Source of the DNA: Eustoma russellianum
Taxonomy: Eukaryota; Streptophyta; Magnoliopsida; Gentianales; Gentianaceae
Reading direction: 5' to 3'
DNA length: 64,000 nt
Assembly (NCBI GenBank): GCA_036186865.1
Contig: AP025054.1
Coordinates: 23,452,925 to 23,516,924, forward strand
Part shown: positions 10,233 to 20,729 of the stretch, one piece after another
Layout: each line of letters opens with the position of its first letter
How positions within the stretch are numbered: the stretch's first letter is position 1
The notes under the pieces: model-generated
The model's database searches: none
The model's input: only the letters and a program-made list of their open reading frames with translations
What the model was told of the DNA's origin: nothing
Program-made: the position numbers and the translations under genes

Positions 10233-11310
10233 ATGCCTCCTAGACGTGACAACCAAGGAAATGGTGGCAATGGGAACAATGACCCACCACCAACACCTCC
10301 AGTTCTAGTACCCCAAGCACTGATTGATGCTATCACAGTGATAGCACAAGGGGTTGCTCAGCAGCAGCAACAACCACAACAACCTCCTCCACCACCTCCC
10401 CAACAAGGCATCAGGTACTATATTGGGGAAATGTGCAAAATGCATGCCCCAAACTTTGAAGGGACCACTGACCCAGAGGTGGCTGGGTTCTGGCTAGACG
10501 AAGTGGAAAAATGTTTCAGGCTTGTGCAAGTGCCTGAAGATCTAAAGGTGGATGTAGCCACACCCCTACTGATTGGCCGAGCTAATGCCTGGTGGAGCGG
10601 CATCCTGCCTAAGATGACCCCTCCTATCCAGTGGAGTCAGTTTGTGAAGGCCTACAAAGACTACTACGTGCCCGAGACTGCCATTCTAGAGAAGATGAGG
10701 CAGTTCGACAAATTTGAACAAGGAAGGATGACTGTTTCAGACTATGCGGATAGGTTCCATGCCTTGGGCAAATTCACACCCATGGTTTTGGAAAACAACA
10801 GAATGAAAATGCTGAAATTCGAAGAAGGGTTGAACCCCCGCATACGGACTGCAATAGCGGGGTCGAGTCTGAAAACGTTTGAGGAGATGCTGGACGTATG
10901 TTACCGAGTGGAGAGTGACATGCGCAGATCACAACCAAGAGAGGCTCGTGAAGAATCGAGCAAGAGGCCGAGAGTAGAGCAAGGTGGAGGTTGACCCGGA
11001 CGTTGGGTCAAGATTCCCAGAAAGGGACACGGGGGACTAGTTCAAAGGACACCGCAGCCAAATCAACCTGATCGCCAAGCACCTGCAGAATGCCCACACT
11101 GCCATAAAAGACACGTGGGCGAATGTTGGAAAATAACAGGTGCGTGCTTCAGATGTGGAAAGTCAGGCCATAGGATCAGGGACTGTCCTGAATGGAATCC
11201 TAAACCTCAAGCCGGAGCAGGACCAGCCCAACAGCAGAAAGGCAGGCCCAATGCCAGAGTCCACGCCATGACGGACGCTGAAGTCCAGGAGGACGCTAAT
11301 GTTGTGACAG
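10233..11310 (+). pseudogene. chromovirus gag (capsid and zinc knuckle)
   Basis: I chose the ATG at 10233 (MPPRRDN...), the typical short basic start of this lineage; an in-frame ATG at 10218 is possible. A Pro/Gln-rich N-terminus is followed by the capsid-like Retrotrans_gag region (AAxFWLDEVEKCF-like GFWLDEVEKCF, NAWWSG, FVKAYKDYYVP, MRQFDKFEQGRMTVSDYADRF). A TGA at about 10993 interrupts the frame after the Arg/Glu-rich region. The same frame then continues to a Cys/His motif (CPHCHKRHVGEC) and a CCHC knuckle (CFRCGKSGHRIRDC). Gag would assemble particles and bind RNA. The single stop makes this copy defective unless it is suppressed or is a sequencing error. Confidence 0.9.
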
Positions 11311-11430
11311 GTACGACTTAAGTTCAATAATAGTAGCTTAAGTTGAATTTTAGTCTTTTAAGTTGATGATAAAATGTGTTTTATGTGAAGTCTTTATGTG
11401 CTACCCTTTCATGTTTATGTGTGATCCTAG
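11311..11430 (+). other. candidate intron 1 in chromovirus gag-pol
   Basis: A 120-bp T-rich insertion between the zinc-knuckle region and the protease, bounded by ACAG|GTACGA and GATCCTAG|T. It contains in-frame stops. Its length is a multiple of three, and gag and protease keep the same frame on both sides. GT-AG splicing would join the two frames. It would also remove a few residues that are usually conserved just before the protease, so the true boundaries are less certain than for the second insertion. Confidence 0.45.
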
Positions 11431-12390
11431 TTAATAAAGTACCTGCCAACGTGTTATTTGATAGTGGAGCTAGCCACTCCTTCATCTCTAAGCGATTCGC
11501 CAAAGGGCTCGACTGTTTACCCGAATGGCTTGAGAACCCATTTAGGGTGCAGGCAGCCGGCGAACAAGTGCTGGTATCCCATCACCAGTACAAAGATTGT
11601 GAGTTAGAATTGGATGGAAAACTATTCTCGGTGACCTTAGTCCCAATCCCAATGAAGGACTTCGATGTAATATTGGGCATGGATTGGCTGACCAAGAATC
11701 ATGCCAATATTGATTGTAAACTCAAGCAAGTGACCCTCAAGGACCCTGAGATGAATGATATCACGGTCCATGGAAACGTCAAGTTAACAAAAGCCCCAAA
11801 GAAGATATACTTGACAGCGATTAAGGCCTTTAAAGCCTTACATAAAGGAGTAGAGGGATTTATGGTGTATGCATTAGATGCGAAGCAGGAGGTTCCCTCT
11901 ATGGATCAAATACCGGTAATCAATGAGTTCAAAGATGTATTTCCGGATGATTTACCGGGAGTTCCGCCATCAAGAGAAGTGGAGTTTGAGATCAATTTGA
12001 TACCAGGAGCCGAGCCTATATCTAAGGCACCCTACAGAATGGCTCCAACTGAACTTAAGGAACTTAAAGGACAACTTCAGGAGTTGCTGGACAAGAAGTT
12101 GATTCGCCCCAGTGTATCATCTTGGGGAGCTCCTGTATTATTTGTGAAGAAGAAAGATGGCAGCATGCGGTTGTGTATCGATTACCGGGAGTTGAACAAG
12201 ATCACCATTAAGAATAAATATCCTCTGCCAAGGATAGAGGACTTATTTGACCAACTAAAAGGAGCTCGCTGGTTCTCAAAGATTGATCTTCGTCAAGGGT
12301 ACCATCAGTTGCTTGTGAAAGCGGGAGACGTCCCTAAGACCGCTTTTTGGACTAGATACGAGCATTATGAATTTTTAGTAATGCCTCGAC
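11431..12390 (+). pseudogene. chromovirus protease and N-terminal RT
   Basis: Protease motif VLFDSGASHSF (active-site Asp in DSG), followed by the LGMDWL motif about 80 residues on. RT begins with the KxLIRPSVSSWGAPVLFVKKKDGS region, LCIDYRELNKITIKNKYPLP, and the KIDLRQGYHQ box with its catalytic Asp. After LVMP a deletion of about 19 bp at 12390 removes the FGLTNAP-type box and shifts the frame; a stop follows at 12405-12407. Together with the later fragments this was one gag-pol reading frame. Confidence 0.92.
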
Positions 12391-12920
12391 AGCTTTCATG
12401 GATTTGATGAACACTGTGTTCCGAGAACAGTTGGATCAATCTGTAGTAGTGTTCATCGATGACATCCTAGTCTACTCCTCCGACGAGCAAGCACACGCTG
12501 AACACTTAAGAGTGGTGTTGCAAATCCTGAGACAACAAAAGCTTTACGCCAAATTCAGCAAGTGTGAATTTTGGCTAAGAAGTGTAGCCTTCCTCGGTCA
12601 CGTGATTTCGGAAGATGGGATCTCTGTGGACCCTAAAAAGATAGAAGCCATCACGGAATGGCCAAGGCCTACCAACGTGACTGAAGTGAGAAGCTTTCTA
12701 GGCTTGGCAGGCTACTACAGGAAGTTCGTTGAGGGATTCTCAACGATAGCAGTTCCATTGAGTCGACTTACGCAGAAGAAGACTAAGTTCGAATGGACTG
12801 CTAAATGCGAGCAGAGCTTTACCGAGCTCAAGAAGAGATTGACCACAGCCCCGGTGTTGGCACAACCCTCCGGCACCGACGGTTTCGTGATCTATAGTGA
12901 CGCGTCCAAGAAAGGACTAG
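12391..12920 (+). pseudogene. chromovirus RT catalytic part and first RNase H segment
   Basis: Open in the shifted frame from 12398. Shows FMDLMNTVFREQLD, the catalytic VFIDDILVYS box (both Asp present), the FLGHVIS box, the RT-RNase H connection (RSFLGLAGYYRKFVEGFS) and the first RNase H segment, with the catalytic Asp in VIYSDASKKGLG. The frame then runs into the 70-bp intron-like insertion. All catalytic residues of this segment are intact. Confidence 0.93.
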
Positions 12921-12990
12921 GTATGTACATCATTACAATTAATGCATTATATATACTTATGCAAGTCCTAAATTAACTTTCTGTTTCTAG
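12921..12990 (+). other. candidate spliceosomal intron 2 inside RNase H
   Basis: 70 bp starting GTATGT (strong plant donor) and ending CTGTTTCTAG (pyrimidine-rich acceptor), AT-rich, with a CTAAAT/TTAAC-like branch region about 20 bp before the acceptor. It interrupts the RNase H exactly at a codon phase (G|GG) where GT-AG removal restores the conserved GLG-CVLMQ run with no lost or extra residue. Unspliced it changes the frame (70 is not a multiple of three) and stops translation at 12974-12976. Confidence 0.7.
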
Positions 12991-14837
12991 GGTGTGTCTT
13001 GATGCAAAATGAGCGAGTTATTTCGTACGCGTCAAGACAGTTGAAACCATATGAGCAGAATTACCCGACGCATGACTTGGAACTCGCAGCTGTGGTATTT
13101 GCCCTTAAGATCTGGAGACACTATCTATATGGAGAGAAATGCGTTGTGTTCACTGACCATAAGAGCTTAAAGTACCTATTCTCGCAAAAGGAGTTGAATA
13201 TGAGACAGAGAAGATGGTTGGAGTTACTAAAGGACTATGACCTGACCATCAACTATCATCCGGGTAAGGCAAACAGAGTGGCAGACACATTGAGCAGAAA
13301 GTCTAGCCATGCGAGACAATCTCCGTTAGAAAGAGAGATAGAAGAGTTTGATCTTGAATTGGTGGATTCAGTGGCAAATGTCCTTACAGCTTTGTCTATC
13401 AGCCCAGACTTGATAGACAGAATTAAAGAAGCGCAGTACGAGGACCCAGCACTGAAAGAAATCCGCGACAAATTATCCATGGTACCAGTCAAGGATTTCC
13501 AATTGCGAGAAGATGAAAGTTTATGGTTTCAGAATAGGTTGTGTGTACCTAACCATGATGAGCTTCGAAAGGAGTTGTTGCGAGAAGCTCATAACTCAAG
13601 GATGTCTATCCACCCCGGGAGCACTAAGATATACAAGGACCTCAAAAGAAATTATTGGTGGATAGGGATGAAAAGATCTATAGCGGAGTATGTTGAAAGG
13701 TGTTTAATTTGTCAACAAGTCAAAGCCGAACATCAACGACCTGGTGGTTTGATGATGCCCCTAGAAATTCCGGAGTGGAAATGGGAACACGTAACTATGG
13801 ACTTTGTGATGGGACTACCCAAGACCAGAAATGGAAATGAGATGATCTGGGTGATAGTAGACCGATTAACAAAGACGGCACATTTCATAGCCATGCCACA
13901 TAGTACCTCGTATGAAAAGTTATCCAATATCTATGTGGATAACATTGTGATCTTGCATGGAGTCCCAGTCAGCATCGTGTCGGACCGTGATCCCAAGTTT
14001 ACTTCCAAGTTTTGGAGGGCGTTTCAGAAGGCGATGGGTACCGAACTGAGGATGAGTACCGTATACCACCCTCAAACGGATGGACAATCCGAGAGGACCA
14101 TCCAAACCTTGGAGGATATGCTAAGAGCATGCGCCTTAGATTTTAAAGGAAACTGGGATAGCATGTTGAAGCTAATGGAGTTTTCATACAATAACAGCTA
14201 TCACGGTGCAATTGGCGTGGCACCATTTGAAGCTCTATATGGGCGTAAGTGCAGGTCCCCGGTTTGTTGGGACGAAGTTGGAGAAAAGACAATTACTGCA
14301 CCAGAGTTGGTTGAACAAACGGTTGAAAAGGTGAAAGTGATAAGAGAGAAACTCAAAGTGGCTCAAGATCGCAGTAAAAGTTGGGCTGACACCAAGAGGC
14401 GACCCTTGGAGTTTGAAGAGGGTGAGAAGGTTTATTTACGAGTTTCACCAACCAAGGGAGTCGCAAGATTTGGAGTGAAGGGCAAGTTAAGCCCTAGATA
14501 CATAGGCCCGTACGAAGTTCTTGGTAAGGTTGGCGAAAGAACGTACCGACTAGCCTTGCCTCCGAGCTTGTCCCAAGTCCATAACGTGTTTCATGTGTCT
14601 CAACTAAGGAAATACGTATCGGATCCAAACCATGTCCTTGAAGCTCAACCGTTGGATGTTAAAGAGGATATCACTTACGAAGAACATCCAATAAAGATTG
14701 TGGATAGGAAAGATCAAGTCCTACGCCGACGCATCATTCCGTATGTCAAAGTTCAGTGGAGTAACCATACGGAGCGCGAAGCCACATGGGAGCTGGAGGA
14801 ACAAATGAAGGAGCTACATCCACATTTCTTCCAATAA
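12991..14837 (+). pseudogene. chromovirus RNase H remainder, integrase and chromodomain
   Basis: An uninterrupted frame of over 610 codons. RNase H continues with ELAAVVFALKIWRHYL (catalytic Glu), FTDHKSLKYL and ADTLSRK. Integrase follows with its zinc-binding HHCC pattern (EAHNSRMSIHPG, CLICQQVK) and the DDE core (VTMDFVMGLP, IVSDRDPKF, HPQTDGQSERT). Then come the GPYEVL and VFHVSQLRKY C-terminal boxes and a chromodomain (EEHPIKIVDRKDQVLRRR, then VKVQWSNHTEREATWELE). The domain would guide insertion towards marked chromatin. This segment is intact; it is called pseudogene because the whole polyprotein is interrupted upstream. Confidence 0.93.
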
Positions 14838-14869
14838 GGTACGCCAGTTTCGGGGACGAAACGTTTTGT

Positions 14870-14882
14870 AAGGGGGGTGGGA
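14870..14882 (+). other. chromovirus polypurine tract
   Basis: AAGGGGGGTGGGA immediately before the 3' LTR, preceded by TTTCGGGGACGAAAC, a box typical of the 3' end of Tekay/Del elements. Confidence 0.85.
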
Positions 14883-15747
14883 TGTTATGCCCCGCACCCT
14901 CCGTAGGGTAATTAAAAGACAAAGAAGGAGTTTACGGAAATTATTGACGGTCAACCGTACTAATGACAATTAAATAATAGGATTAATGAGAATTAAATGA
15001 AGGGTTAAATATTAGAAATTAATTTGTATTCAATTTTTAATATTAAATATTAGGATTTATCTTTTAAGATAAATAGATAATAGATATAATTTAGAAACAC
15101 CAAACCTTTCCCTTCCCATATAAAAACTGACAAAGCGTCAGTTTCTCTATTTTACAGAAAACATCGACGCTCCTTTTTCCCTGCCCTAGCCGTTTCTGTT
15201 CCAACCACGTAGAGGAAGAAGATAGTCTCTGGGAACCGATCCTACCTTCGTTTGTTTTCTAATCCGTCTCCGAGTAATCTAAGGCAAATAACTTACTTAT
15301 AAGTTCCTGTGATTTGCGAAAGAGAAATGGCCTATTTTGATATCAAATTGGATCACCATGCAGTAGATTCGTTCTCTGGTTATTTGCTTATGATTTATGT
15401 GATTTGGTTTCAAGATTTGACCAATGTATATGAAAAAGCATTTGTTGATATTGTTGATTACGTGAAATCCTGCAAATCCCTACCCCTGCATCCCTTCTTG
15501 GTGTGGTTTCATAGTTGTGAAGGGTTTGAGAGGAAAGATGAGATTTTTGGGATTGAGAGAGTCGGATAATTGCGTTCTAGGCTTGAATCGTTGTGTGGTA
15601 TGCGTATAAGTGTTTGAACCTATAGTTTAAGCATGGATGATAGCAGGGATTAGGCTTGGATTGAATGGATCGATGTTTTGAAATGTTGGTGTTTTTGGTT
15701 CTGCAGTGGTTGCAGAAAACGCAGAGGAAATTTGGAGGAACCGCAGA

Positions 15748-15959
15748 CATCGATCGATCGATGTCAGAGATCGATGTCCCCAGTTGGACATCGATTGATC
15801 GATGTAGTGGTTGCTGAGAGATCGATGTCCCCAGTTGGACATTGATCGATCAATGTGCAGGTAGCCTGAGAGATCGATGTCCTCAGTCGGACATCGATCG
15901 ATCGATGTAGGTGAGGCTGAGAGATCGATGTCCCCAGTTGGACATCGATCGATCGAAGT
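15748..15959 (+). repeat. palindromic tandem array, roughly 51-bp unit (3' LTR)
   Basis: Counterpart of 8314-8526, with the same four units. Here the first palindrome is a perfect ATCGATCGATCGAT where the 5' copy reads ATCGATCGTTCGAT. Confidence 0.85.
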
Positions 15960-16472
15960 AGGGGTTGAAGTCCATCAGTTTTGTGGGAAATAGAGGAAGA
16001 AAGAGGGAAGCTCGGGGAGTCTATGAGTGACCTTAGAGACTTCTTAAGATCTGATTAAAGGTAGTCTAAGTCTCGGGAACATGACTTAGGATGGTGAATC
16101 AATTTGGAGAGTTCGAAAGGGGTTTTCGAATCACATTTCAATGTGTACGACTTAGAAGGGGTAGGAGATGAACGCACGAGGTGTTTGAGAGTTCAATGAA
16201 AGATGGTTAGGGATATTGCCTTAAGTTGTGAACCTTAGAGTCACGTCTAAGTGTTGACGAGATGGTTGAAGCCTAAGTTATGATGCGTAAGTTAGGGAAA
16301 GCTTGTGTGTTGCTTATACTTGCGCATGTGTACATGAACTGCTTATGTGAACGTGAATTGCATACGAGAACGAGAAAGGTGATTGAAACGAGGAGTCTGC
16401 ATCATGGCACTTGCATTTGCATATCGATTTGAAAAGAGAGATGTGCTTCGGTACAGATTTGCAAAGGTGACC

Positions 16473-16705
16473 TGCAGTGTTAACCGGGATGGAAATTTAA
16501 GCCGGGGTGCATTGCAGGACACAAAAGACTGTAATGTAAACCGGGATGGAAATATAAGCCGGGGCGCGTTACAGGGTATAAAGTTGTCTGTAATGCTAAT
16601 CAGGATGGAAATATAAGCCGAGGTGCATTACAGGGTATAAAGTTGGCTGTAACGTAAACCGGGATGAAAATATAAGCCGGGGCGCGTTACGGGGTATAAA
16701 GTTAT
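16473..16705 (+). repeat. tandem array, roughly 55-bp unit (3' LTR)
   Basis: Counterpart of 9036-9270, with a few substitutions between the LTRs. Confidence 0.85.
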
Positions 16706-17391
16706 GTGATGTGACCGGACATTATGACATGCATTGCACTGTTTTAAAAGAGAAAGTGTTCATGCATATGTGAATGTGTAGTGTAGTGCATATTTTGACA
16801 TGCATCACGAGAGTCAATGTGGTATGATTGTGAGTGGTATCTGACTGCCAATGAATTGTTAATTGTGTGCAAATTGCTGTACTTGCTTTATTACGTTATT
16901 CACTTATATATTTGGAAGCTTTCCAAGGCATGTGCCCCACAATTCCCTTGAATTATATATTACTCATGTCTTGCCATGTGTTGATCCCGTATGTCTTATA
17001 AGCGGGTTACTTGCTAGCGTTTTTCGCTAAAGGTACTGCCTTTGTCTTTGCAGATGAGCCTAGTTACGATATGATCTTTATTGAGGATGACGGCGAGTGG
17101 GCTGAATGGGATGCATAGAGACATTGTGGGAGCTAGTTGAGACAGTTATTATTAACTCCAGTTCTTGTATTTACTTGAGGATTAGTTTGTTATGCCTTTT
17201 GAGATTTTATTATCATTTGATATACGGAATTGATGGTGGAGATTTATTAGATATATGTGTTTCCGCACTTGTTTCTCTTACGTCATTGATGATGTGTATT
17301 TGAGAGATGAGACGTCTTGTAGTCTTCTCAGTAAGCTACGACGGGTGAACCGGTTCAGATTCCGCTGTCCGGGTCGGGGCACTACAGTTTT

Positions 17392-17985
17392 ATTGTTCAA
17401 TAAAGGTGTTGGGTTCAGGTTTATAAGGTAAACAAAATGCTGAATGCAAAAGCCCCAATAGGCTGAAGGCACATGTGACTGGAACCTAAGAGCTCTAGTC
17501 ACTGAAAGTATATGTTGATGCTTCCTTTCTACAATACCATTTTGTTGTAGGGTGTAAACATAACTTGTCTGGTGTACAATACCTTTAGAGGCATAGACCT
17601 GATTCATATTGAACTCTTGGCCATTATCAGTTCTAATGACCTTGATATGGTAATCAAACTGAACCAATGCATATTGATGAAAGCTTTGTATAATGGGTCT
17701 TGTTTCAGACTTATATTTCATCAAGTACACCCAACAAGACCTGCAGTAATCATCAACTATTGTAAGAAAATATTGTTGTCTGTACATTGTGGGGGTATTT
17801 ATAGGGTCCCCAAATGTCAATATGTATGAGGGAAAAAGGGGATGAAGAAACTGAATGTGAAATACGAAATGGAATTCTCTTTTGTTTAGCCAGTTGGCGT
17901 ACTGTACATTTACTGGACTCATCAGACTCTATAAGAACTGTTGGGTCCATCTTGTGTATTTCCTTAAGTTTGGCTGGAGATGTAT
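17392..17985 (-). pseudogene. Copia-2 integrase N-terminal and catalytic part
   Basis: Shows the zinc-binding end (SSKCTVRQLAKQKRIPF), the first catalytic region (IHIDIWGPY), IVDDYCRSCWVYLMK, the second Asp (VIRTDNGQEF) and the catalytic Glu (QQNGIVERKH), then SAYWGFCIQH. It ends at PLLNNKT, where the chromovirus is inserted; the rest of the domain is at 6842-7449. A frameshift near 17750-17800 splits the core. The DDE residues are present but the gene is interrupted. Confidence 0.9.
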
Positions 17986-17986
17986 G

Positions 17987-18469
17987 TCACAACCTGGCAT
18001 GCCATAACCATGAGGTAGAAGAAGTGACATAAAACGTCTTTAAGTGAGGAATGACCTTGGGAGTTCCATGAAGATGATAAAATCTGTGATTCTCTTCAGC
18101 TAAACCAATCATCTTCCTGGTCCTTAGGTCCTGAATACAACAAATGTTATAGTGGAATGAGATGGCAATATATCTGAGTTTGGTCAATTTGCTTAAGAAT
18201 AATAGGTTAAATGCAAATGATGGAACATGAAATACATATGTGAGGGTTAGGTCTGGATGGAGTTGAACTATTCCAACATGAGACACTTTGACAAGAGATT
18301 TATCTCGGAGCTTCACAAACAAAGAATTGACAACTTGATAGGAATCAAAAAGCCTTAAGTCAGAACACACATGATTACTGGCTCCAGAGTCCAATATCCA
18401 TATGCTTAAACTTTCATGCAATACATTATCTGTATTCTTACCAAAATCATTAGCCTGTTGTGTTGGCAT
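17987..18469 (-). pseudogene. Copia-2 aspartic protease and GAG-pre-integrase
   Basis: Open for about 160 codons. The active-site motif is ILDSGASNHVCS; the flap and core region continues (KLRDKSLVKVSHVGIVQL, AFNLLFLSKLT) and the fragment ends with the pre-integrase SWLWHARLG. The protease would cut the polyprotein. This piece is undamaged, but its neighbours are not. Confidence 0.9.
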
Positions 18470-18471
18470 GA

Positions 18472-19708
18472 CTAAATGTTGAGTGGTTGCACTATAATGG
18501 ACTCAGCACCACTCTTGTTTCCCCTGTTCTGGTGCTCATGCAACAAGTGAATTATTTGTGTGTACTGCTCTGCTGTCAATGATGGTGATATCATAGGTCC
18601 TTCCTGATTTTCTTCACAACCTTCAAGTCCTTCACATTCTCCTTGGTTCAACATGTCACTTCCTGACTGTGACCTTCCAACACCATATACAAGGTTCGCC
18701 TGGCCCTTTGGTTTGAATCCTAGTGGATAACCACACTTTTTATAGCACCTGTCAACAGTGTGTCCAACCATATTGCAGTATGTACAGAAAGGTGTCTTAG
18801 ACGCATTCTGATTGAACTTTGTACTTTCTCTTCCAAGATCTCTCCCAACTGGTCTTGGAAACAGACCACTCGAACCAGACACACTATTGTAGGACTTAGG
18901 ATTATATGTATTCGATCTTCCTTGGTTAATGAAATTTACATTCATCACTGTAGATGGATTATTCAGAAACTGACTCTGATTAGATGTATATGTCATCTTT
19001 CTCCCTAGATTAATTGTCATTGCAAATGCAGCCTTAAGGTCAGGCAAAGGAGTGGATAACAAGATCTGTGACTTAACCGCTTCGAAGTCATCGCTAAGTC
19101 CTTTCAGAAACTTGATTAAACAATCATCTTCAACAAACTTATTAATCTTGGCAGTCAAATTACAAGTGCATCTACCACATGCATAATTAGGTATTGCTCT
19201 CAAAAAAGACAATTCTTCCCAAATTCCTTTTAGCTTTGTATAATACTCCGTACAGAATTGCTTTCTTGCTTTACCGCATAGAATGCTTCTTGTAAATCAG
19301 AAAGCTTAAATGAATCAATATTACCATATCTAAATAACAGATCATTCCAAATTTCCACTGGATTATCCGGCCACATAACACTTTGTGCAATGCTAGGAGT
19401 TAAAGAATTTACCAGCCATGCTCATTTTACCTACGCACTGCTTCTGCTGGCTTTGGATACATTCCATTAACGAGTCCTAGTTTATTTTTAAACTACAATG
19501 CATGTCTCATTGACCTACTCCAACCATGATAATTGTTTCCATCAAGAAGTAGCTGCACCAGTATTAATGAAAGACTATCACTAGGATGCACATATAACGG
19601 ATCTTCTGTTGGATCTATAACGACATTAGTAGGGAAAGGATTATTCGATGAAGAAGGGGAATTATTAGGGGAAAATTTATTTGAAGCCATGAATGTGCCA
19701 CAATTCAT
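18472..19708 (-). pseudogene. Copia-2 gag
   Basis: The start (MNCGTFMASNK...) is at 19708, just after the PBS. LLLDGNNYHGWSRSMRHAL is the copia gag signature. The frame breaks near 19213-19490 and reopens at 18472-19212 with the CGRCTCNLTAKINKF and LKGLSDDFEAVKS regions. A complete CCHC knuckle (CTYCNMVGHTVDRC) lies near 18740-18790. Close relative of the Copia-1 gag. Confidence 0.88.
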
Positions 19709-19718
19709 CTATATACTC

Positions 19719-19730
19719 GCTCTGATACCA
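19719..19730 (-). other. Copia-2 primer-binding site
   Basis: GCTCTGATACCA on the plus strand is the exact complement of the Met-tRNA type PBS TGGTATCAGAGC. It directly adjoins the LTR at 19731. Confidence 0.9.
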
Positions 19731-20269
19731 TGAGAAATTTGTGAAACAAACTCAAATTCTGAACAACAAACAATCAAGCTACATAAACTTGATGAAATCA
19801 AATGGGAAGGAGAGAGAAATGAAGAAGAATTGATATTGCTTGGAAGGATTACATGCAACTAAATTCTGCAGCAATGCAGCTAACTTTCTACAGGCATTAG
19901 ACGCGCTAATAAGGAAGAAGAACTAATGAGTAAAATTACAAGAAAGCCCTCTTAATAACTACTTCTACAAAACAACTGTTAAGGACATTTTTGACATTTC
20001 ACACGTTTACACACTTCGTGCCCCTTTTTCTCTTCTTTCTCATTCTCACTTCAGTTAACCTCCTCCGAAAAACACGGGATCATCATGCCATCTTGGTTTT
20101 TTTTTGTGTTTCTTCACACTCATATCACTAACTAAGCAACTTATCGTTGACTCCCTCTTTCATCCTACGGTGTCAGTCGCTAATGACACGGATCACGCCT
20201 ATCAACCAGTAAGCTAGCTATTGTTCCTTCCCTTTACCATCCTCAGCCTCTTCTGCTATACCTTTGAGA
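19731..20269 (-). repeat. Copia-2 5' LTR
   Basis: 539 bp, colinear with 4769-5305 with moderate divergence. The outer end reads TTTGAGA where the partner has TTTGACA, so the terminal dinucleotide is mutated. It is followed by the AGAGT target duplicate at 20270-20274. Confidence 0.9.
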
Positions 20270-20598
20270 AGAGTACTTACCGGGAAGCTACTGCGGTCAT
20301 CTATATCTAGTTTCAAAAGCCTTTCGTGCACTTACTGAGATCTCATCTAGAAAATCCTGGAAAAGATCTGGATTTTGGATTGTTGTGGTGACGATAGTTC
20401 TTTCACAAAACCAGTACCATAAGAGAGAAAAGTGAAAGATGAAAATCTGGCTTAAGGTAGCAAGCTCATCAAGGTTATATGTGTTACATTTAAGTATACA
20501 AACGAGTAACTTATAAGCTGTAGTACATAGTTTGCTCATGTCGGCTCGTAGGATGTCAACAATGTGGGAGCTCCAGTAGTATGTAGCTGTCTCGTCAG
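20270..20598 (-). pseudogene. unidentified exon-like fragment B
   Basis: Minus-strand open frame of about 100 codons outside any transposon (WSSHIVDILRADMSKL, LVCILKCNTYNLDELATL, FQDFLDEISVSARKAFETR), with a stop near 20297. A GGTAAGT splice-donor-like sequence lies at about 20276-20282, only a few bases from the Copia-2 insertion. The TRIM at 20599 interrupts the frame, which continues at 21038-21158 and, beyond Copia-3, at 26003-26056. I do not recognise the protein family. One TGA (21072-21074) falls inside the joined frame, so it is probably a pseudogene or a misread exon. Confidence 0.4.
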
Positions 20599-20729
20599 TG
20601 TTGAGAATCTCACATTGGCTAATTTGAGAAAAAAATACATGGCTTATATGAGGATGAGGTTCCACCACCCATTGCCTTAAGGTTTTGAGTGGATATGGGC
20701 TTCACCTCATGTAAGCTCAAGTTTCAACA
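20599..20729 (+). repeat. TRIM 5' LTR
   Basis: 131 bp, TG...CA termini, followed directly by the PBS-like sequence. Confidence 0.88.

Larger units (their letters stand above)
7450..17386 (+). mobile_element. Tekay/Del-like Ty3/gypsy chromovirus
   Basis: A structurally complete plus-strand element: 5' LTR 7450-9953, PBS 9956-9967, gag, protease, RT, RNase H, integrase and chromodomain (10233-14837), polypurine tract 14870-14882, 3' LTR 14883-17386. Both LTRs are 2504 bp and nearly identical by eye. A perfect TSD GTTTT flanks it (7445-7449 and 17387-17391). Assignment to the Tekay/Del lineage rests on the long LTRs, the C-terminal chromodomain and the TTTCGGGGACGAAAC box before the polypurine tract. 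Defects are a TGA in gag, a deletion of about 19 bp in RT, and two intron-like insertions. Confidence 0.95.
14883..17386 (+). repeat. chromovirus 3' LTR
   Basis: 2504 bp, the same length as the 5' LTR, and differing only by scattered substitutions as read by eye. It ends GGGGCACTACA at 17386 and is followed by the second GTTTT copy of the target duplication. This indicates a relatively recent insertion. Confidence 0.95.
4769..20269 (-). mobile_element. Copia-2, complete Ty1/copia element split by a nested chromovirus
   Basis: The LTRs are at 19731-20269 (5') and 4769-5305 (3') in minus orientation, flanked by a perfect 5-bp TSD, AGAGT (4764-4768 and 20270-20274). Removing the chromovirus and one GTTTT duplicate (9942 bp) leaves about 5.56 kb, a normal copia length. 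The order gag, protease, integrase, RT, RNase H is intact, but many frameshifts and stops make the copy inactive. The chromovirus sits inside the integrase coding region, so Copia-2 is the older insertion. It shares gag and protease sequence with Copia-1. Confidence 0.93.
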
